A stretch of 64,000 nucleotides of DNA from positions 9,654 to 73,653 of the forward strand of contig JAEXNT010000072.1 in the NCBI GenBank assembly GCA_023439545.1, in the 5' to 3' direction. Shown here piece by piece: positions 34,533 through 44,900 of this stretch. The position numbers were made by a program, and so were the translations under genes. This stretch comes from Bacillota bacterium. Its GTDB lineage: Bacteria > Bacillota > Clostridia > Acetivibrionales > DTU013. The notes beneath the pieces were generated by a model that did not search any database, was not told the DNA's origin, and saw only the letters and a list, made by a program, of their open reading frames with translations. Numbering within the stretch: position 1 is the first letter of the stretch; each line of letters begins with the position of its first letter.

Positions 34533-35441
34533 ATGAGCTATAATCACGACAAAGTGCTTCCGGGCCTTATCAGTGAGAAAGACCTCTGCAGAATAAAGGA
34601 AGCAGTTTGTATACAGGTAGAAAAGATTTATGATTCATGCAAGGAAAAAGATTGCATCGAAGATGCAAGAGTATATTTCAAGGATCCCGACAAAGTAAAC
34701 TGGATCGTTAGCCATGCGATCAATGTAAAAGCAAGACGTGCAGAGGTAGTCAGAGTGTTCGCCGACGTTGAGGAAGTACCGTTCAAGAGGGGCTTCTTTA
34801 CTGTTGACATCAAATTCTTCATTAAGGTGACACTGGACTTCTTTGTACCCAGGCACAGCGGCGGTATAAAGATCATTACCATACCGGGCATCGTGCTCTT
34901 TGACAAGAAAGTCATCCTGTTCGGTTCCGAAGGTAATGTGAAGATATTCAAGTCGCATTTCAGGGAACATGAAAACGATTACAACGGAGATTCGGCTTTG
35001 CAGCAGGATAACCTCCCGATCGCCAAGGTTGAAGTTGCCGAACCGATCGCATTGAATGCCAGAATAGCCGAGGTTCTTGAAAACGCCAACGATGAGGATT
35101 GCGACAGGGTATTACCCAAGGTTGTAAGCAACATGCTCGAATCCGTCGATTTCGATGAGACCGATCTGGTTACGGACGATACCAGGCATCTGGTCATAGT
35201 AAGGCAGGTCGTTGCGACGATAGGGTTGTTCTCGATCGTCAAGCTTGCAAGATTAGTACAGCTGCTGATACCGGCGTTCGACTTCTGCGTACCGAACAAG
35301 AGATGCGTAGCCTCCACCGATGAGGAGCCCTGTGAATTGTTTGAAACAATCGACTTCCCGATAGATGAATTCTTCCCGCCCCAAAAAATGGATTTCCCCG
35401 GAGCGATTGAGGAAGAAAGAAGCATGACAAAAGATGAATAA
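34533..35441 (+). CDS. Hypothetical protein, probably spore/cell-surface associated
   Basis: The 302-residue protein starts at ATG 34533 after AGGGGGA. It lacks a signal peptide and transmembrane segments. The first half (VNWIVSHAINVKARRAEVVRVFADVEEVPF; GFFTVDIKFFIKVTLDFF) is beta-rich with many hydrophobic-charged alternations, resembling the SipL/DUF3794-like self-assembling proteins of clostridial spore coats, but this is a loose likeness. The C-terminal part carries Cys residues (FDFCVPNKRCV) and an acidic tail. Own terminator downstream; single-gene unit. Function unassigned. Confidence 0.65.
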   Translation: MSYNHDKVLPGLISEKDLCRIKEAVCIQVEKIYDSCKEKDCIEDARVYFKDPDKVNWIVSHAINVKARRAEVVRVFADVEEVPFKRGFFTVDIKFFIKVTLDFFVPRHSGGIKIITIPGIVLFDKKVILFGSEGNVKIFKSHFREHENDYNGDSALQQDNLPIAKVEVAEPIALNARIAEVLENANDEDCDRVLPKVVSNMLESVDFDETDLVTDDTRHLVIVRQVVATIGLFSIVKLARLVQLLIPAFDFCVPNKRCVASTDEEPCELFETIDFPIDEFFPPQKMDFPGAIEEERSMTKDE

Positions 35442-35458
35442 GCCTATGGTATATACAT

Positions 35459-35488
35459 AAAGGGATGGCATAGCCATCCCTTTATTTT
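35459..35488 (+). terminator. Rho-independent terminator
   Basis: AAAGGGATGG and CCATCCCTTT pair around CATAG, followed by ATTTT. It ends the unit at 34533-35441. Confidence 0.85.
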
Positions 35489-35552
35489 GATACTTGACAT
35501 GTGGCCGGCATGAGCGCATGCCCAATTGTTGTCTCTTACCCACCCTGGCAGG

Positions 35553-35915
35553 TTACATGGTCTTGCCGGGGATCAACAGGTTGATGATGCCGTACACAAG
35601 AGCAGCGAGTATTGCACCGAGCAATGTTACGTAATAGCCGGGTACAATAAATTTGACGACATAGATTATAACTGCAGCTACTATGAATCCGGTCAGTCCT
35701 CTGCCAAACGGAGTTGCGTCCACTCCGAGGATCCTCTGCACCAAGTAATCAAGGATCGCGATAACGGCGGCAGCCACGATCAACGACCATATGCTGGATA
35801 TGGAGAAGCCCGGTGTAAGAAATGCCGTAACAGCCAATACTACTGCTCCGACCAACCACCTTATAATAAACTGTCCGAAACTGAAACGCTGCGTTCTTTC
35901 GACATTTTCAGCCAA
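35553..35915 (-). CDS. Phage-holin-4 family small membrane protein
   Basis: The 120-residue protein has four hydrophobic segments (about 18-33, 40-62, 74-90, 94-112) and the family pattern FIIRWLVGAVVLAVTAFLTPG with an internal Asp-Tyr (LDYLVQRIL). It belongs to PF04020 (Phage_holin_4_2), widespread chromosomal proteins not usually linked to a phage. Start is TTG 35915 with AAAGGAAGTG upstream. No lysis genes are near, so a phage role is unlikely. Confidence 0.8.
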   Translation of the reverse strand: MAENVERTQRFSFGQFIIRWLVGAVVLAVTAFLTPGFSISSIWSLIVAAAVIAILDYLVQRILGVDATPFGRGLTGFIVAAVIIYVVKFIVPGYYVTLLGAILAALVYGIINLLIPGKTM

Positions 35916-36077
35916 TCATATCACTTCCTTTCAAAGGATATAATGAAAATGCAAATTGCCGTCAATACTATTATTTATTCCCGATGTTTTGTTTATGCAG
36001 ATTAAAGAATCTATTTTGTTTACTTTAGAACTAATATTTGATAAAATGAATGAAATAAATGCGATTATTAAAAATTA

Positions 36078-36346
36078 AAGACGATGAACCGGGAAAGTAA
36101 CCCGAACAATAGCCTCAGAGAGATGCCGTCACCGGCTGAAAGCGGTATCGGCGATTTGGCGGGAGAAGTGCCCCAGGCGAGTCGGGAGGCCGAAAACAGG
36201 GCTGTGTCGCAGCGGCATCGATAAAGTAGGCTTTCACGGGATAAGGCTCCGTTATCGCCGTTGAGATCGACAATCGGTTTGAAATCCTTGTCGTATTAGA
36301 GTGGGACCGCGGATAACTTCGCCTCTATACAGGAGGCGGAGTTTTT
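36078..36346 (+). promoter_or_regulatory. T-box leader (tRNA-Cys sensing) of cysE-cysS
   Basis: The leader contains the T-box sequence GTGGGACCGCGG (36301-36312) followed by the terminator AACTTCGCCTC/GGAGGCGGAGTT plus T-run (36315-36346). Upstream is a long Stem I with the AGAGAGATGCCG / AGCGGTATC region and a candidate TGC (Cys) specifier at 36169-36171. Uncharged tRNA-Cys would favour the antiterminator and raise serine acetyltransferase and CysRS synthesis. The exact specifier position is inferred. Confidence 0.9.
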
Positions 36347-36444
36347 ATGTGTAAAAATTGCGGGCGTTTGATGCGCCTATGGTTTGTATGGGTATACTAT
36401 CATAGAAAAACTATGCTGATATAGTTAATAAGTGAGGCGTTTAC

Positions 36445-37140
36445 ATGTTTAAAGGCTTATTGGGCGACGCCAGGTCAATTGCTCAAAGAGATCCCGCAGC
36501 GAAGAGCACGTTGGAGGTTTTTCTGCTTTATCCCGGCTTTCATGCGCTGTTTTATCATCGTGCGGCGCATTGGCTTTTCAAAAGGAAGCTGTTTTTCCCT
36601 GCGAGGCTGATATCGCAGTTCTCCAGGTTCATGACAGGGATAGAGATACATCCGGGCGCTGCTATCGGAAGAGGTCTGTTCATGGATCACGGAATGGGGA
36701 TCGTTGTCGGTGAAACCGCCGAGGTAGGGGATAATTGTACCATATATCACGGCGTGACACTTGGCGGAACTGGAAAGGACAAAGGTAAAAGGCACCCCAC
36801 CATAGGCAATAACGTGCTTATCGGCGCAGGCGCAAAGCTGCTCGGCCCGATCACTATAGGAGATAATGCCATGATCGGCGCAGGCTCGGTCGTGCTCGAA
36901 GACGTACTGCCCGATACGACCATCACGGGACCCAAGGCACGCCCGGTAAAGCATGCAGGCAGGAAACTGGCTCCATCGATAGAACTCGACCAGGTGCATA
37001 TAGCGGACCCGGTCTCGCAGGAATTATGCAGGCTGCAGGTGCGGATCGAGCACCTCGAAGCGTCATTGCGCGGCGAACGCGCCAAGGCTCAGGATATCGA
37101 AAGATGCAATGAAAAGCGCACGGAATCGGACAAAATATAG
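36445..37140 (+). CDS. cysE: Serine O-acetyltransferase
   Basis: The 231-residue enzyme makes O-acetylserine from serine and acetyl-CoA, the first step to cysteine. It has the left-handed beta-helix repeats and signatures GIEIHPGAAIGRGLFMDHG (65-83), VVGETAEVGDN, GVTLGGTGKDKGKRHPTIG (about 103-121) and GAGAKLLGPITIG. The catalytic His residues sit in FMDHG and YHGVTLGG. The C-terminal extension of about 40 residues is charged. ATG 36445 follows GTGAGGCG. It lies behind a Cys T-box and 14 bases ahead of cysS, one transcript. Confidence 0.95.
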   Translation: MFKGLLGDARSIAQRDPAAKSTLEVFLLYPGFHALFYHRAAHWLFKRKLFFPARLISQFSRFMTGIEIHPGAAIGRGLFMDHGMGIVVGETAEVGDNCTIYHGVTLGGTGKDKGKRHPTIGNNVLIGAGAKLLGPITIGDNAMIGAGSVVLEDVLPDTTITGPKARPVKHAGRKLAPSIELDQVHIADPVSQELCRLQVRIEHLEASLRGERAKAQDIERCNEKRTESDKI

Positions 37141-37154
37141 CGGAGGTTATCAAA

Positions 37155-38552
37155 ATGAAGCTTTACAATACGCTAACAAGGCAAAAGGAAGAATTTAGAC
37201 CATTGGAGGAGGGCACGGCGAAAATCTACTCGTGCGGGCCTACTGTTTACCAGTACGCGCACATCGGCAACCTGAGGACGTACATATTCATGGACATACT
37301 AAGACGTGTAATGAAATACGATGGCTTTATGCTGAAGCATATCATGAATATAACAGATGTAGGGCATCTTGTTTCGGACGCCGACGAGGGCGAGGACAAG
37401 ATGATGAAAACTGCAAAGCAGGCAAACAAATCACCCTGGGAGATCGCGGAATATTATACCGGCGTTTTCATGAACGACATAGCCGAACTGAACATAGGCA
37501 AGCCTGAATATATTGCAAAAGCGACCGGCCACATCAATGAAATGATAGAGTTCGTCCAGGGCCTCGTAGAGAAGGGATACGCCTATGAGACGAGTGACGG
37601 CATATACTTCGACGTTATGAAATCCAAAGATTACGGCAAGCTCTCCGGACTGGACCTCGAGGGCCAGATCGCGGGGGCGCGTGTAGACGTTAACGAGGAA
37701 AAGAGGCATCCTGCGGATTTCGCACTGTGGAAGAAGGCCCCGAAGGAACACATAATGCAGTGGCCGAGTCCATGGGGCATGGGCTATCCGGGGTGGCACA
37801 TAGAATGCTCCGCTATGAGCAGGAAGTACCTTGGCGATGAATTCGACATTCATACGGGAGGAGTCGACCATATACCGGTACACCATGAGAACGAGATAGC
37901 GCAGAGCGAGGCGCTGCTGGGCAAACCGGCCGTTCATTACTGGCTGCATGGAGAGTTCCTGCTCGTCGATAACGGGAAAATGTCCAAAAGCCTTGGAAAT
38001 ACCTATACCGTATCCGATCTGAAGAAGAAGGGTTTCAACCCGCTGGCATACAGGTACATGTGCCTTAATGCGAATTACAGGAGCAAGCTGAATTTTACCT
38101 GGGATGGCTTAAAAGCTGCGCAGGTAGCTCTCGACAGGCTGATGGATGGCGTCCTGGCGCATAAGCACGCCGCGGCCGGCACAATGGCGGATGCGGGACT
38201 GACAGAGTCATTCAGAAAGGACTTTCAGGATGCTATAAATGACGACCTCAACATACCGAGAGCCATGGGCGTGGCCTGGAATATAGCAAGATACGGGACA
38301 AAATCCCGTGACCTATACGAACTGCTTCTCGAAATGGATGAGGTTTTCGGGTTGGATTTTGCCAAAGCGGCTGAGAAGACGACTTCGGAGGAGCCTGCGC
38401 TCGACCCTGAAATAGCTGAGCTTGTCGATCAAAGACAGCAGGCGAGGAAGGATAAAAACTGGAAGCTTGCCGACGAGATAAGGGATAAGCTCGGCAGCAT
38501 GGGTTACCAGTTGGAAGATACGCCTCAGGGAGTAAAAGTAGTTCGTAAATGA
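37155..38552 (+). CDS. cysS: Cysteinyl-tRNA synthetase
   Basis: The 465-residue class I synthetase has the zinc/active-site motif CGPTVYQYAHIGNLRTYIF (about 27-45; HIGN is the HIGH motif), the WHIECSAMS zinc-binding stretch (about 214-222), GGVDHIPVHHENEIAQSEA, and KMSKSLGN (about 275-282). Length and order are normal for CysRS. ATG 37155 follows GCGGAGG. Controlled with cysE by the upstream T-box. In most Clostridia mrnC follows directly; here mrnC is 18 kb away. Confidence 0.97.
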   Translation: MKLYNTLTRQKEEFRPLEEGTAKIYSCGPTVYQYAHIGNLRTYIFMDILRRVMKYDGFMLKHIMNITDVGHLVSDADEGEDKMMKTAKQANKSPWEIAEYYTGVFMNDIAELNIGKPEYIAKATGHINEMIEFVQGLVEKGYAYETSDGIYFDVMKSKDYGKLSGLDLEGQIAGARVDVNEEKRHPADFALWKKAPKEHIMQWPSPWGMGYPGWHIECSAMSRKYLGDEFDIHTGGVDHIPVHHENEIAQSEALLGKPAVHYWLHGEFLLVDNGKMSKSLGNTYTVSDLKKKGFNPLAYRYMCLNANYRSKLNFTWDGLKAAQVALDRLMDGVLAHKHAAAGTMADAGLTESFRKDFQDAINDDLNIPRAMGVAWNIARYGTKSRDLYELLLEMDEVFGLDFAKAAEKTTSEEPALDPEIAELVDQRQQARKDKNWKLADEIRDKLGSMGYQLEDTPQGVKVVRK

Positions 38553-38631
38553 TATACGGAATGCAACTTTTCATGTTCAAATTAATATACTGATTATGTA
38601 AATTAAATTTATCATGTTAGGATGTGTAGTT

Positions 38632-38814
38632 ATGGACATGAATATTGTAAGATGGGATAAAAGTATAGCCGCCAGATGTGTTGAAAGGGCAGGGAAGGGA
38701 TATACGCCCAAGTATCAGCATGAAGAGAAGAGTATTATTAAGAAAACCCAGGATGCTGGTTGGGAACAGTTTGAATATGCTATAAACAAAGCGCTTGCAA
38801 AAAACCACAAATAG
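38632..38814 (+). CDS. Hypothetical small protein
   Basis: A basic, helical protein of 60 residues (MDMNIVRWDKSIAARCVERAG; EKSIIKKTQDAGWEQFEYAI) with no known family. ATG 38632 follows AGGATGTG; an in-frame ATG at 38614 has no site. A terminator-like hairpin follows at 38869-38891. Could be real; composition is protein-like, but evidence is limited. Confidence 0.45.
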   Translation: MDMNIVRWDKSIAARCVERAGKGYTPKYQHEEKSIIKKTQDAGWEQFEYAINKALAKNHK

Positions 38815-38864
38815 TCTTAAGTCACAAAGGCAATACTTAGGAGCGTTGGTCAGGCAAAGGAGTA

Positions 38865-38900
38865 TGAGCAGCCCACAAGGGTTTTGGGCTGTTTATACTC
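38865..38900 (+). terminator. Rho-independent terminator
   Basis: CAGCCCA (38869-38875) pairs with TGGGCTG (38885-38891), followed by TTTAT. Confidence 0.65.
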
Positions 38901-38937
38901 TCTATTTGTTTTATGTTGAATTTTACGACACGGAAAG

Positions 38938-38964
38938 CCGGTCAGGGCATTGAACCCTGACCGG
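38938..38964 (-). terminator. Terminator hairpin for the minus-strand repeat-protein gene
   Basis: CCGGTCAGGG and CCCTGACCGG pair perfectly around CATTGAA. It lies about 40 bases beyond the stop of the gene at 39006. Confidence 0.65.
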
Positions 38965-39005
38965 TTCACTATAGGAGCTGAATCGCCGTGGGACTGTTCA
39001 TGTCA

Positions 39006-40778
39006 TCACGGATCATTTGTACAGAGCAATTCACTGCTGCGGAAGGTATTCGTAATGACCACATTGCTTGCTGACAACGGAGCTGTTGAAGCGTTTGACC
39101 TTGCATATACGGAAGCAAATACTTCTGTAGTTATGCCAAGGAACTGTATCTCAAATTCGATTAAGCTTGCCGGTGTACCAAAAATGAAGAAATTCGAGCA
39201 CTTGGGCGGAATTGGTCCGAAGGGTACAGTTTCTATATCAAACTTGGGACAGGTTTCGATGTCGTAAAGTATAGCGGATGCGCCTATTAAAGTGGCAGTT
39301 GAATCGTTGAGCACTTTAACAACTATACTGTTCACACCATTGTCATGCAGCACCGGACCGGTTGTGAGTCTACCGGATGTGCATACCAGACCTGAGACGA
39401 TGGTCTCGATCTCGGAGACCTGGGTAGCCACATCGCCGAGGAGCGTATCGATAAAGGCTACCTGGGTGGCTATATCGCTGATCAGAGTCGCATTGAGTGA
39501 CAGAGTGGCGACGATAGTCTCAATTTCGGAGACCTGGGTGGCGACATCGCCGAGGAGCGTATCGATAAAGGCGACCTGAGTAGCGACTTCGCCGGTCACT
39601 GTGTTAATGTGGGCTACGCCCGTATCGATCACAGCCACCTGAGTGGCTACCTCGCCGAGCAGTGTATCGATAAAGGCGACCTGTGTTGCGACTTCGCCGG
39701 TCACTGTGTTAATGTGGGCTACGCCCGTATCGATCACAGCTACCTGAGAGGCTACCTCACCGAGCAGTGTATCAATGAAGGCGACTTGAGTAGCCACTTC
39801 GCCGGTCACAGTGTTAATGTGGGCTACGCCCGTATCGATCACCGCTACCTGAGTGGCGACATCACCGAGCAGTGTATCGATGAAAGCGACCTGTGTTGCG
39901 ACTTCGCCGATCACAGTGCTGACTCCTGCGACACCGGACGACAGGGTTGCGACATTAGTGTCGATCACAGCCACCTGAGTGGCGACTTCACCGAGCAGTG
40001 TATCAACGAATGCGACCTGCGTTGCAACTTCGGCGGTCACTGTGTTAATGTGGGCTACGCCCGTATCGATCACAGCTACCTGAGTAGCTACCTCTCCGAG
40101 GAGTGTGTCAATGAAGGCGACCTGTGTTGCGACTTCACCTGTCACAGTGTTAATGTGTGCAACACCGGTATCTATAACTGCGACCTGCGTTGCAACTTCA
40201 CTGATCAGTGTTGCGATGACTACACTTGTAAAATTACTCAGTATGGTTTCGATCCTGGCTACACCCGTATCGATCGAAGCGACTTGAGTTGCTACCTCAC
40301 CGAGGAGTGTATCAACGAATGCGACCTGCGTTGCAACTTCGCCGGTCACTGTATTAATATGGGCAACGCCGGTATCCATTACCGCAACCTGCGTAGCGAC
40401 TTCCGATAATATGGTTTCTATACCTGCCACGCCGGTTTCGATCCTTTTTACTTCCCTTTTGATTTCCTTAAGACCGTATTTTTCATTTTTCAACAGGCAG
40501 AGTACTTTTCTACAGCATTTGCCGTGTCTTCTCCATTTACCTTTGCACTTTCCCTCATCATCTTTTTCTTCTCCATCATCAGCGGTATTATCTACGTCAT
40601 CTGTGTCATACAGATTATCATTATCGTTATCTTTGTTGTTAACAGTGCCGTCCTCAAAAGATAAGTCAAGGTCGAAATCGTCGTTCACTTTATTGTCCTC
40701 CAATTCACTCAGTGCTTTTTGCAGATCATCGGAAAATTGCTTACCGAAGCCGGTTTTTTGCCCATTATCTTGTGACAT
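39006..40778 (-). CDS. Long heptad-repeat fibre protein (Thr in each heptad), probable spore-surface filament
   Basis: This 590-residue protein has three parts: an acidic N-terminal region (1-75, many Asp/Asn/Glu) ending in a Cys-rich patch (GKCCRKVLC, 86-94); about 50 consecutive heptads (about 110-463) built from EVATQVA, VIDTGVA, HINTVTG and FIDTLLG; and a C-terminal globular beta domain (about 464-590). Hydrophobic residues recur with 3-4 spacing, as in a coiled coil, and a Thr falls at the outward f position of most heptads. No signal peptide, as in spore-coat/exosporium proteins made in the mother cell. Start ATG 40778 after AGAGG. The glycosyltransferase gene follows upstream on the same strand. 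Confidence 0.75.
   Translation of the reverse strand: MSQDNGQKTGFGKQFSDDLQKALSELEDNKVNDDFDLDLSFEDGTVNNKDNDNDNLYDTDDVDNTADDGEEKDDEGKCKGKWRRHGKCCRKVLCLLKNEKYGLKEIKREVKRIETGVAGIETILSEVATQVAVMDTGVAHINTVTGEVATQVAFVDTLLGEVATQVASIDTGVARIETILSNFTSVVIATLISEVATQVAVIDTGVAHINTVTGEVATQVAFIDTLLGEVATQVAVIDTGVAHINTVTAEVATQVAFVDTLLGEVATQVAVIDTNVATLSSGVAGVSTVIGEVATQVAFIDTLLGDVATQVAVIDTGVAHINTVTGEVATQVAFIDTLLGEVASQVAVIDTGVAHINTVTGEVATQVAFIDTLLGEVATQVAVIDTGVAHINTVTGEVATQVAFIDTLLGDVATQVSEIETIVATLSLNATLISDIATQVAFIDTLLGDVATQVSEIETIVSGLVCTSGRLTTGPVLHDNGVNSIVVKVLNDSTATLIGASAILYDIETCPKFDIETVPFGPIPPKCSNFFIFGTPASLIEFEIQFLGITTEVFASVYARSNASTAPLSASNVVITNTFRSSELLCTNDP
39400..40440. repeat. Coding tandem repeats, 21-bp heptads in a 105-bp higher-order unit
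   Basis: Within the fibre gene the 35-residue block (five heptads) recurs many times with few base changes, e.g. the GTTAATGTGGGCTACGCCCG stretch (plus strand) returns several times between 39605 and 40070. Such arrays change length by slippage or recombination. Confidence 0.8.
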
Positions 40779-40869
40779 GCGTCAACCTCTTTTCTTAATT
40801 AAAAGTATCCATTGACATAATATGAGAGGTTAACATAATGGGTTACATACTCTATTTGACTTTATACAA

Positions 40870-41961
40870 CTATTTTGCAGCTTCAGACAATTTGTTTCTG
40901 ACTGTTTCGAAAAGCTGCCTGTTTTGAAGTACGGACGGATGCCCGGGTCTGAATTCCTCAGCCCGGTTATTGTAAAGGATAGCCTTGTCAATGCTCTGCA
41001 TTTTGAAATTACAAACGCCAAGCTCGAAGCACGGTACAAATCCCCAATATTCATGCAGTACAGGCCCCCATTTATTTTCGGGTTTCTCCAGATTCAATGC
41101 CAGTTCGAACCAGAAGGCGGCGCGGCTGTAATCCTCAGCGTCTTTATAATAATAGCCCAGCAGACAGCATATCTCGGCTTTTGGAATATCGTATTCGAAG
41201 CTCCTGAGCAGGGCTTTGAGCATGTTTTTCCTGTCCTTTTTAAACCTGTAGGCTTTAGCAAGATGTATGCACGAAACTATATTGTCGGCGGGAAGGCCCT
41301 TTTCCGAATCAAGGTGCTTATTGAAGTATTCTATCGCATCATCGTATTCGCCTACATTGAACTTCTCTCTTGCGTAATAGAACATGTTCCTCGGGGAAAA
41401 TTCCTTTCCTTCGGCCATCATGCTTTCAAGTATCGTAAGGTTCCTCCAGTTGTTCGAATGCGTTTTTTTATGCGTAATGGTAATATCGGTATTCAGAACA
41501 TTGCCTCCGAAAGAGATGTATTCGTGAATCGGATCGTTCCACTGAAAATTCTTAGATCGCTTCAGCAGACGTTCCCTGAAGTGCGACAAAAGCACATTGC
41601 CCTCGCTGTCGAATGAATAGTTGTAATTCATCATTACAACATCGATTTTCGGATCAAGAGTCTCCTTGAGCTTTTTTAACTTCATGCGGTCCGGTTCAAG
41701 TATGGCGTCGTCCGCGTCCAGCCAGAAGACGTAGTCCTTGGTAGCCTTTGAAAATGAAAAGTTCCTGGCGGCAGAAAAATCGTTTATCCATTTGAAATCG
41801 TATATTTTATCCGTAAAAAGCCATGCAATTTCCTTTGTTTTATCTGTCGATCCAGTATCTATGATAATAATTTCATCAACGATGTCCTTAACTGTTATAA
41901 GGCATCTGGCGAGTGTATCCTCCTCGTTTTTCACTATCATGCACAAACTGATCGAAATCAT
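40870..41961 (-). CDS. Family 2 glycosyltransferase with TPR tail
   Basis: The 363-residue protein begins with a GT-A fold: ISLCMIVKNEEDTLARCL (3-20), IIDTGSTDKT (about 34-43), and the metal-binding FWLDADDAI (about 79-87). The C-terminal half (about 195-350) is helical, TPR-like (YDDAIEYFNKHL, AICCLLGYYYKDAEDYSRAAFWFELAL). This SunS-like class often glycosylates peptides or proteins encoded next door. ATG 41961 after GAGGTGG. It lies between the Thr-repeat fibre gene and the epimerase-GT fusion, all minus strand; the fibre protein is the obvious candidate acceptor (inference). Confidence 0.88.
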   Translation of the reverse strand: MISISLCMIVKNEEDTLARCLITVKDIVDEIIIIDTGSTDKTKEIAWLFTDKIYDFKWINDFSAARNFSFSKATKDYVFWLDADDAILEPDRMKLKKLKETLDPKIDVVMMNYNYSFDSEGNVLLSHFRERLLKRSKNFQWNDPIHEYISFGGNVLNTDITITHKKTHSNNWRNLTILESMMAEGKEFSPRNMFYYAREKFNVGEYDDAIEYFNKHLDSEKGLPADNIVSCIHLAKAYRFKKDRKNMLKALLRSFEYDIPKAEICCLLGYYYKDAEDYSRAAFWFELALNLEKPENKWGPVLHEYWGFVPCFELGVCNFKMQSIDKAILYNNRAEEFRPGHPSVLQNRQLFETVRNKLSEAAK

Positions 41962-41995
41962 GGATCCACCTCATTATCTATTAAACGGGCTGTTT

Positions 41996-44900
41996 TTATT
42001 CCCGAAATTTGATAACGTCACTGTATATCTGTAGGTACCTTTCAGTCATTTTCCCGGAGGAGAAATGCTCTTCGACGTACTTTCTCAGCGTCGCTGCATC
42101 GGGGTAGGAGGGGTTGAGGACCTTTAAGGCCATTTCTTCCGCATCACTGCATATCAAATCAGGGAATCCGGAAAGCACTTCAGGCGTCGCGCCGTTTCCG
42201 AATGCAAGAACGGGTGTGCCGCAGGCCATGGCTTCTATCATAACGAGACCGAAGGGTTCCTCCCAAACGGTCGGGAACAGTATACATTCTGCGTATTTGA
42301 GCAGCTGCTGTCTGACATTTCCGCCTACTGAGCCTACATACCTGAAATTCGGATTGTTCATAAGGCGAGGCTCTATTTCTTCTTTATAGTAGTCGAGTTT
42401 ATAGATCGGGCCTGCTATGACCAGTTTTTTTCCTGTTTGTTCTGCGACGTCCATTGCGTAATTGATACCTTTGTGTGAATATAGCAGCCCGATGAACAGT
42501 AAATAATCCTGCTTTTCGGCGGAGAACTCATAATCTGCCATAGTAATGCCATTATAGGCATAAAATCCCTTATCGCAGCCCACGTCGTGCAATGCCTTGC
42601 GGCACAGATACACCGGATTACCGGCTGTGTTTTTCCGGCTGTCGTGTATTGTACTGACTATAGGTATATTTAGTCCCAGCTTATCCATAGCCGATGCATG
42701 CGTGTGGTCATGTATGACGTCAATGCTTTCAGGGAGATTGGCGGACACGAATTCTGCAACAGCCTGCACGCCGCCGCCCTGTTGGGGGTAGGGGAGTAAT
42801 TTGGCACTGGTCCGGCTGCCCTGTTTCGCATACAGAAAGACTTCATGCCCCTGACGGACCAACTCTTCAGTTAGGTCATAAATTACCCGTTCGATCCCGC
42901 CGTAATCCTGCGGCGGGACAGTGATGGCATCCGGCGCCACCTGCACTATCCTGAGGTGTTTTGTGTCGGGTGCTGACTTTTTCATCTCAGGATGTTTCAC
43001 TTCCGACTGCGCCGGATTATGCTGCGATACCTGTATGCCCTGCTGCTTTTCCTTTTGCAGCACATTTTTATAAACTTCAAGGTAGCTTTCCGCCATATTT
43101 ACTGATGTAAAACGAGAAAGGGCATAACTACGCAGAGCCTCCGGGGCAGGAAAGATCCCGCGGCTAACCAGTTCTGCCATTTCATTCGGGTTTTGGCATA
43201 TCAGGGCCGGGAAACGTTTAAGGACCTCCGGTACCGCACCGTTGGAGAGGGCGACAACGGGCGTACCGCAGGCCATGGCTTCGATCATGATCAGGCCGAA
43301 GGGTTCTTCCCAGGAAGTGGGGAATAACAGGCAGGCTGCGTACTTCAGCAGATCCTGCTTGAATCGTCCTCCTGCAGAGCCGACATACCTGATGTTGGGG
43401 TTATCTCTTATCCGCGGTTCCACGACATCGGAGTAATATGCTTTGTCATGGACCGGTCCGGCAATTATCAGTTTTCTTTTTGTCCTATCCGCGATATCCA
43501 GTGCGATTTCGATTCCCTTTACCTTGTCGACGCGGCTCATATATAGAAGGTAATCGCTTTTATACCCGCTGAATTCATACTTCTCCAGTTCCAGACCGTT
43601 GTATACGAAAAAGCCGCGGTTATCTCCAATGACTTCAAATGCCCTCCTGCTGACATACACGGGGTATTTCACGGAATTCCTGATCGCTCCGTGGATCGTG
43701 CAGACGACAGGGACCTTCAGCCCTGCTTTGCCAACGGCGGAAGACAGCGTATGGTCATGGATAATATCCACACCTTCGGGGAGTGTCCGGCGTACAAATT
43801 CCGCTATTTTGGCTGAATCACCCTTTGTAGTGTGTTCATACGGTATCAGCCTTGCCCTTGTTTTACTTCCGGTCGGAGCATAGAGGTATACCTCGTGCCC
43901 ACGCCTTACCAATTCCTCAGTTATTTCATGAACTATTATCTCTATACCTCCGTAATCCGGAGGCGGAACAGGATATATATCCGGCGTGATCTGAACTATC
44001 TTGAGCGGCTTGATGCTTTCTTCATACCAATCGACGAAACGTCCGACTCCCTCAGTAAGACCGATCTTAGGTCTAAACCCGAGCAAGGCGGCAGCCTTGC
44101 CGATATCGGCAAAGGTAGCAGGCACGTCGCCCTTCTGATCCGGAATAAAGCAGATTTTCGCAGCTTTACCCAAACTATTTTCAATAATTTTAACCAGATC
44201 CAATATGCCTACCGCGCTTGAATTTCCAAGGTTGATCACTTCAAAACCGCATTCCAGACGGATGGATGCAACAATTCCGTCTATTATATCATCGACATAA
44301 GTATAGTCCCTCGAACTGGTCCCGTTTCCGTATATATTGATTTCACGGCCCTCTTCGATCTCCCCGGTAAATTTGTTTATGGCCATATCCGGCCGCTGCC
44401 GCGGACCATAGACTGTAAAGAAGCGCAGACATACGACGGGGATACCGTAGATAAGGTGGTATGTCCTGCAATAATGCTCCCCGGAGTATTTGGCGGTTGC
44501 ATAAGGCGATACCTGGGATAATGCGGTATCGGACTCCCTGAAGGGCGTCGTAGCAGTTCCGTATACCGACGAGGAAGATGCAAATACAAATTTTTTAATA
44601 CCGTATTTGCGGGCGGCTTCCAGAAGCGTGACAGTGCCCTTTATATCAGTATCCACGTAATCCAGGGGGGTGTCTATGGAACTTCGGACTCCGGCAAGCG
44701 CTGCCAGGTGTACGACGACACTTATCCCGTATTGTTTCATAATGCCTTCGACCAGGTCCTGATTCAGTATGTCGCCTTCGATAAGACTGAACCTTGGATC
44801 GAACAGGGCAGACTGTATATTATTTTTTTTGATATTATGGTCATAAGAGTCGTTGAAATTATCCAGGCAAATTACCCTGCTGCCTATGCGCAGCAGCTTC

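Noticed and set aside
35553..35915. Prophage signal from the holin-family gene
   Set aside because: No endolysin, structural or phage regulatory genes nearby; this holin family is common as chromosomal membrane protein.
39609..40409. Long plus-strand frame antisense to the fibre gene, rich in Cys/Asp/Tyr
   Set aside because: It is a by-product of the 21-bp coding repeats on the minus strand; no start signal and no independent conservation.
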